Positions 47,901 through 53,900 of a stretch of DNA of 64,000 nt are shown piece by piece. The notes beneath the pieces are model-generated. The model was not told the DNA's origin, ran no database searches, and saw only the letters and a list, made by a program, of their open reading frames with translations. The DNA lies in assembly GCA_905221605.1 (NCBI GenBank), contig CAJNDS010002535.1, positions 111,001-175,000 on the forward strand, in the 5' to 3' direction. Positions within the stretch are counted from its first letter, which is position 1. The number at the start of each line of letters is the position of its first letter. The position numbers were made by a program, and so were the translations under genes. The stretch is from Symbiodinium natans (Eukaryota > Sar > Dinophyceae > Suessiales > Symbiodiniaceae).

Positions 47901-50900
47901 GGACTTAGGGTTTAGGGTTTAGGGTTTAGGGATTTTGACACCAACAGGGTTTAGTGGTTGACGGGTTTAGGGCGAGCTTAGGGTTTATGGTTTTTAGGGC
48001 TTAGGGTTAGGGTCTATTTGGGGAGTTTACATTAGGGTCCCTTTTTCAAATCCGCCATATATTACGGCACACTGATGATAAGGACCCCAAAAAGGGCCCT
48101 TTATTTGGAGGACTACTCATACTTCCATAGCGGTCTGGGTTTATTCATCTGCGTTTAGGCTTTAAAGGGTTTATCCTGATACAGTTCTGATACACCTTGG
48201 GAACGACAAGAACCCTACAAGGGTTTATGGTTCATGTGCCTTACTTGGAATTATTGTAGTATAGGGTATAGGGTGGCTTCTCTAAACCCTAAACCCTCAA
48301 CCCTAAACCCTAAACCCAAAACCCAAAACCCTAAGTCATGGTCCCTTTTGGGGTCCTGATTGTAGGGCGACCCCTCTTATTTAGGGTACCCAAACGCGCT
48401 GAAACTTCCTCCGCAGGGCAAGGGCCGAACCTTAGGGTTTAGGGTTTAGGGTTTAGGGTTTAGGGTTTAGGGTTTGGGGTTTAGGGTTTAGGGTTTAGGG
48501 TTTAGGGTTAGGGTTTGGGGTTTAGGGTTTAGGGTTTCGGGTTATCAACCGTAACTCAGGGCGTACTTTCACAGGCATATCGAGAATTTCCTTGAAAAAG
48601 GGTGTTCCACACAAAAGGTTGACCCTTATGATAGGGACACCCTGAAGACTAAACCCCCGAAATCCTGAACCCCCTAAGTCCTACTTGCCAAGTAAAACGG
48701 GATTCCAAGTAGGGGCACACCAAATACAGCTACCCTGATTGTCGGAACCCAACCCCCAAACCCCAAACCCCAAAACCCCAAACTCCAAACCCCAAGCCCC
48801 AAACCCCAAACCCCAAGCCCCAAGCCCCAAACCCTAGACCGCAAGAGAGGTTGCCGGCCTCGCGGGCTGCCAACTTCCGAGCCAAGCGTTCTGCCCGACC
48901 TCTGCCAGTGTTCTGGGGTCGGGGGGCCCGTAACTTGGGGATTTAAGGAGGTTAGGGCTTAGGGTTTCTAGGGTTCATATGACCTTAATGGGGCATTCTA
49001 GTAGTCAGGGTATTCTAGTAGTCAGGGAATATGACTATATGACAGCAGGGGCTCAAGCAAGCGATGCTCTTCTTCGCCTCCAAACTCCGTGAAAAAGCCG
49101 GACAGGTCGAGCCAGAACAACATGAGTAGATGTACCACTGCGATACTGAAAGGATGACCCTAAGCCCTAAACCCTAAAACCCTGAAAACCTAAAAACCCG
49201 AAAAACCCAAAAAAACCCTAAAAAACCCTAAAACCCTAAACCCCTGAAACCCCCAAAAAAACAGAACAAAACAAAACCTTAAAACCCGACAAAAACTAAA
49301 ATCCTAAACCCCAAAGAGGCAAAAACTCGGTGCAGGAGCCCAAGCCTGCCAGCCCTGGAGGTTCATGGCACTTCTTAACCAATTCTACTATAAGCATAAA
49401 AGGGTTTAGGGTTTAGGGTTTAGGGTTTAGGGTTTAGGGTTTAGGGTGTTGGGGCACTTCTGAACCAATTCTACCTGTACTTATGACCCACTTATAAGCC
49501 CCTTACGTGCCCTAATAGGGTTAGAACTACAGTTATCAGTACAGCTATAAACCCTAAACCCTAACCCTAAACCCTAAACCCGAAACCCTAAACCCTAAAC
49601 CCATATAAGTACAGTTGTAATTGGTTAATAGGTACCACGAACCTCCAAGTAAGTGCCGAAGCCACACCCCGGAGAGCCCATACTACCCCTCAATTAAAGC
49701 CTGGTTGAGGGTTTAGTTTAGGGTTTAGGGTTTAGGGTTTAGGGTTTAGGGTTCAGGGTTCAGGGTTCAGGGTTTAGGGTTGAGGGTTTTTTTTTTTGCC
49801 ACCCGCCTAGCTGACACTCAGGCCACGGGTTTAGGGTTTAGGGTTTAGGGTTTAGGGTTTTTTTGCTGCAGAACTTGACCATCGCCCTTTAAACGCTAAG
49901 AAATCCAAGAGCCCAATACCCCTAAAACAAGGAATATACCTTAAATCCTATTAAGGACCCCTTTCTCCCTTCAGGTCTATTCCTGAGTTAAGGAGTCTTG
50001 TAAACCCTAAACCCTAACCCTAAACCCTAAACCCGAAACCCTAAACCCTAAACCCATATAAGTACAGTTGTTAAGGAGTCTTGGGCTCTCTGGGTGGTTC
50101 ATGGTCAAGCTGCACCAGCCACGCTCGGCCCAGGTCGCTTCGCTCAAGACAAGGCCCTGACGCAGATATCAAGCTCTTGGACTGCAAGCGCTTGACTTTT
50201 TTTGATTTAGGGTTTAGGGTTGAGGGTTTAGGGTTTACTACCTGCAGCCCCAAAAAGGCTGACTTTGCTATTTCCGCATGAACACCTTCAAGCAGGTAAG
50301 CTCTTTCGGCTACCCCGCAGGGCTTAAGGAAACAGCCTGCATCTTCGATGCCGAGATCCAAGACTTGATTGACAAACACACCAGAATGCTGGGAACACAT
50401 CTAAGTAGCCCAGCAACCATAGTATAATACGGGCACCCTTTTTTTTTGGGTTGGTTGCCTTATAAGGGAGCCCCAGAACCAAAAAAGGGTAAAGGGCACC
50501 ACTGGGCTACCCAGACCTCAAGATGCCCGCCTTGCTTGGATAAGTTGAAAAACTCTTCTGGCCTGCCGACCCTGATTTTTGATGTCAAAAAAGCTAGGAA
50601 ACAACCACGGAATCAGGGCCCCAAAGGCATTTTTGTGTTCGGGTCGCCCTGGGTTCTTACCCTGAACCCTCAACCCTAAACCTTAAACCTTAAACCCTAA
50701 ACCCTACAACCTTAAACCCTAAACCTTAAACCCTAAACCCTAAAGCTTTTGGGGTGCAGACTTTAGGGTGTAGCTTGCTGGGCTCTTTTGCTTCAATAAG
50801 GCTGCAAATGCTGGAGCGTCCTTGTCACGGAACTGAACTTAAGCCTTTTTGGGGGTTTAGGGTTTAGGATTTAGGGTTTACCAACGTTATGATGTGCCAA

Positions 50901-53900
50901 AATAATGGTATTGGTATTATGGTGACTGATTGATTGAAGGTGACCGCAAACAAATGGCCTGGTCTTTGTGCAGCAAATTCGGGCAAAGGACGACAAAGTA
51001 CCTTTGCAGAATCGCTGTGTCATCCGGAGCAAGAATGCGGGTTGCAGGGGCGTAGGGGGTAAAGGGCTGACCTCGCTAAATGTCAAGAAAGACGAGGCCA
51101 GCGAATTACAGTAGAATGGGTATTCGGGTATTTGGTTTGGTTCCGATATAGACCCTCCGTCCTTTTCGGAAATCCCTAAACACCCTTAACCCTGACCCTT
51201 TTGCAACTGGAGACTGTAATCGACTGCCAGGATTAGAGCTCTAAACCCTAAACCCTAAACCCTAAACCCTAAACCCTAAACCCTAAACCCTAAACCCTGA
51301 ACCCTGAACCCTGAACCCTAAGCCCTAAGCCCTAAGCCCTAAGCCCTAAACCTATTTCTAGCCCAGGTGCACACAGCGCTCGATGTAAGAGACGATGCTG
51401 TCAATCGCCCGTTTCTGGTGCTCTTGCCCACGAGGGTCCATGGCTTGGGGGCACGACACGTAATCATACCTCAGCTGCGAAAGGATCTAGAGGATTTGTA
51501 GAAGGTCTATAGGGCTTAGGATAGTACCTACAGGACTTAGGACATGGGATTGACGGGCTTTGCAAGGTTTTGGGGTATACTTACTGCTCCGAGTTCAGGG
51601 CAGCTGTTCGCACAAGCGCCATCGAAAGCTTGAGAGCTCTACACTAAGTTCCTGTGATACGGGGGATGTTGCACCACTCCCCGGAAACCTCCCCCAAACC
51701 CCCGCCTCCTCCCCGCTCCTCGCCCTCTACCATCCGCTATGTTGAGGGCTGTGGGACGACCACCCTAAACCCTCCCCATAATAAGATATCCCCTAAACCC
51801 TAAACCCTAATAATCAGGGTCTCTTTCAAGAAGCAACTGCGCCACGGGGCCAGATGAAAAGTGGCTCCGACTGGAAGTCCTCAAGGGCGGGTGCTGGGGT
51901 CTCGCAACCCCTAAACCCTAGCCCTAAACCCTAAACCCTAAACCCTTAACCCTATACCCTAAACCTAAACTTCCACACTCGAAGTCTACCATTAAATGAA
52001 CAACCCTCAATGGGGATAAGTCCAACATTTGTCGAAATAAGAACCTAAAACCCCTAAACCCTAAAGCCTAAAGCTTACATACCTTAAACCTTAGACCCAC
52101 CCGAATATTACCCACCCGTATATTGAATACCCCCCATATACTAACAAATAAGTATACTGGGAGTATTTAATATTACGGGGGCCCGGGGGGGGGAACTGAG
52201 CATCTACCTTCCCAAGCCTCGCGTGAGAGAGATGTATGCCGTCCGTAGAAGTATTCTGTGAGGACCGGGAGCGTAACCAGGCTCCTGGATGGTAGAGGGT
52301 TCAAAGCTAACTGGTGTGGGGTAATTTTGCCCCCTTTGGCGAGCTTTGAGCTGGATAAGGCGAAGTGCCCGAAACAGGCTGAACTTGTTGTGATGTCTAA
52401 ATCGCCGAAAACAACTGCAAGCTTGTCTGGTGATGGGTATGACGACTGCATGCTCCAGAAAACGTAAACCCTGCACTCACCTTCTACCCTAAACCCTTTT
52501 CGAGGCGCCGGCTACTGTGGCGAAACTCGAAAGTACACCAAACTAAAGTTTGTTAGTAAAATCTCATGATGAAAGGGAGCCTGCTGTTGTTTGATGGGGC
52601 TTACAAGGGATCTGAGAAGAGATGTACAAGGCACTACAGGGCATCTCAGGTTGACATAGGTGTTTCAAGTTCCTTGACGTGGGTGAAGCACCTCCCTGAA
52701 GGTACATTGTAGAGGGTTTAGGGTTTAGGGTTTAGGGTCTAGAATCAAAACACTGCAAGATACTTGGCGAAGGATCAGCCATCTTCTGTCGATGACGCGG
52801 TACTGCAAAGATGCCCCCCCATAGGGGTTTGGGGTTTAGGCTTTAGGGTTTGGGGTTTGTAGGGTTTTTTTTCGGGTTTATAGAGTTTATAGGGTTTATG
52901 GGATTTAGAGGGTTTATAGGGTTTACATGGTTTACCCACACTCCCCTTAATTTAAAAAACGCTTTTTCATATCCTTTTGGGGTTTATATAAACAAACGTT
53001 TTTTAATGTAAAAAACAATTCCCAAGGGGAATATGGATAGGAGTATGAGGCAGGACGCAGTATCACAAATGCACGTTCAAACATTGCCCTTCATCCATGA
53101 GACCCGCGCTGACCACAAGCCTCAACTGTCAAGAAAAACCCGCCCCACCTGCCAGAATAGAGATTGCGAATGGCTTCTTGCAACACCTTCGGCACGGGCG
53201 TTGCCATTGTACCACGCACTTGGGGCACTCCCGTTTTTTTTTTTTTAATCCCTTTGTTTGGATTTGTTTCTATACAAGGGAAATCTTGAAGCAAAACAAA
53301 GGGAGAAAAAGGGCACCACTTGGCTGGCAAAGGTTCATGGGTAGAGGACGTAGGGGGCCTTATAGGCACCGATATTCTAAACCCTAACCCTAAACCCGAA
53401 ACCCTTAACCCCAAACCCCTAACCCCTAACCCCTAAACCGCGGGGGTTGTGCGTGCCCTGCGTCTTGGTGGCATAAGACCCTCGCAAGCGGAACTCTTTG
53501 AGCTCACCGGCTCACCCCGCATACTCATGCATACTCTGGGTTGGCCTTTAAACCCTTTCAACAAGTATTTGTATATGGGGGAATGCAATATACACATACA
53601 TATATATATATATACACAATCTACATATTTATACACATCCCAAAATCCAACCTAGCACTGCTTTATAGGGTGGACAACAGTTTATAGGGGGCATGGTGGC
53701 ATTCGGCAATGACGCCAATGTGAATGTGCAAACAAAAACAAAAAAAACTTGAACCAAACCCCCCCCCCCCAACAAAAACAATACTGGAACCGATGGCGCC
53801 TTCCATTGCTTCGCTTCGGGATCTGGGTGATCGTTGGCGAGCCACTGGTGCGAGATGAACATGGCCCTGTCGATGGGGCCATCACTTTTCGGGTCGAACA

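Noticed and set aside
49548-50083. CRISPR-like repeat-spacer structure in the alternating arrays and unique segments
   Set aside because: Repeats are telomere-type, variable in length and orientation, spacers are exons or palindromic elements, and the genome is eukaryotic.
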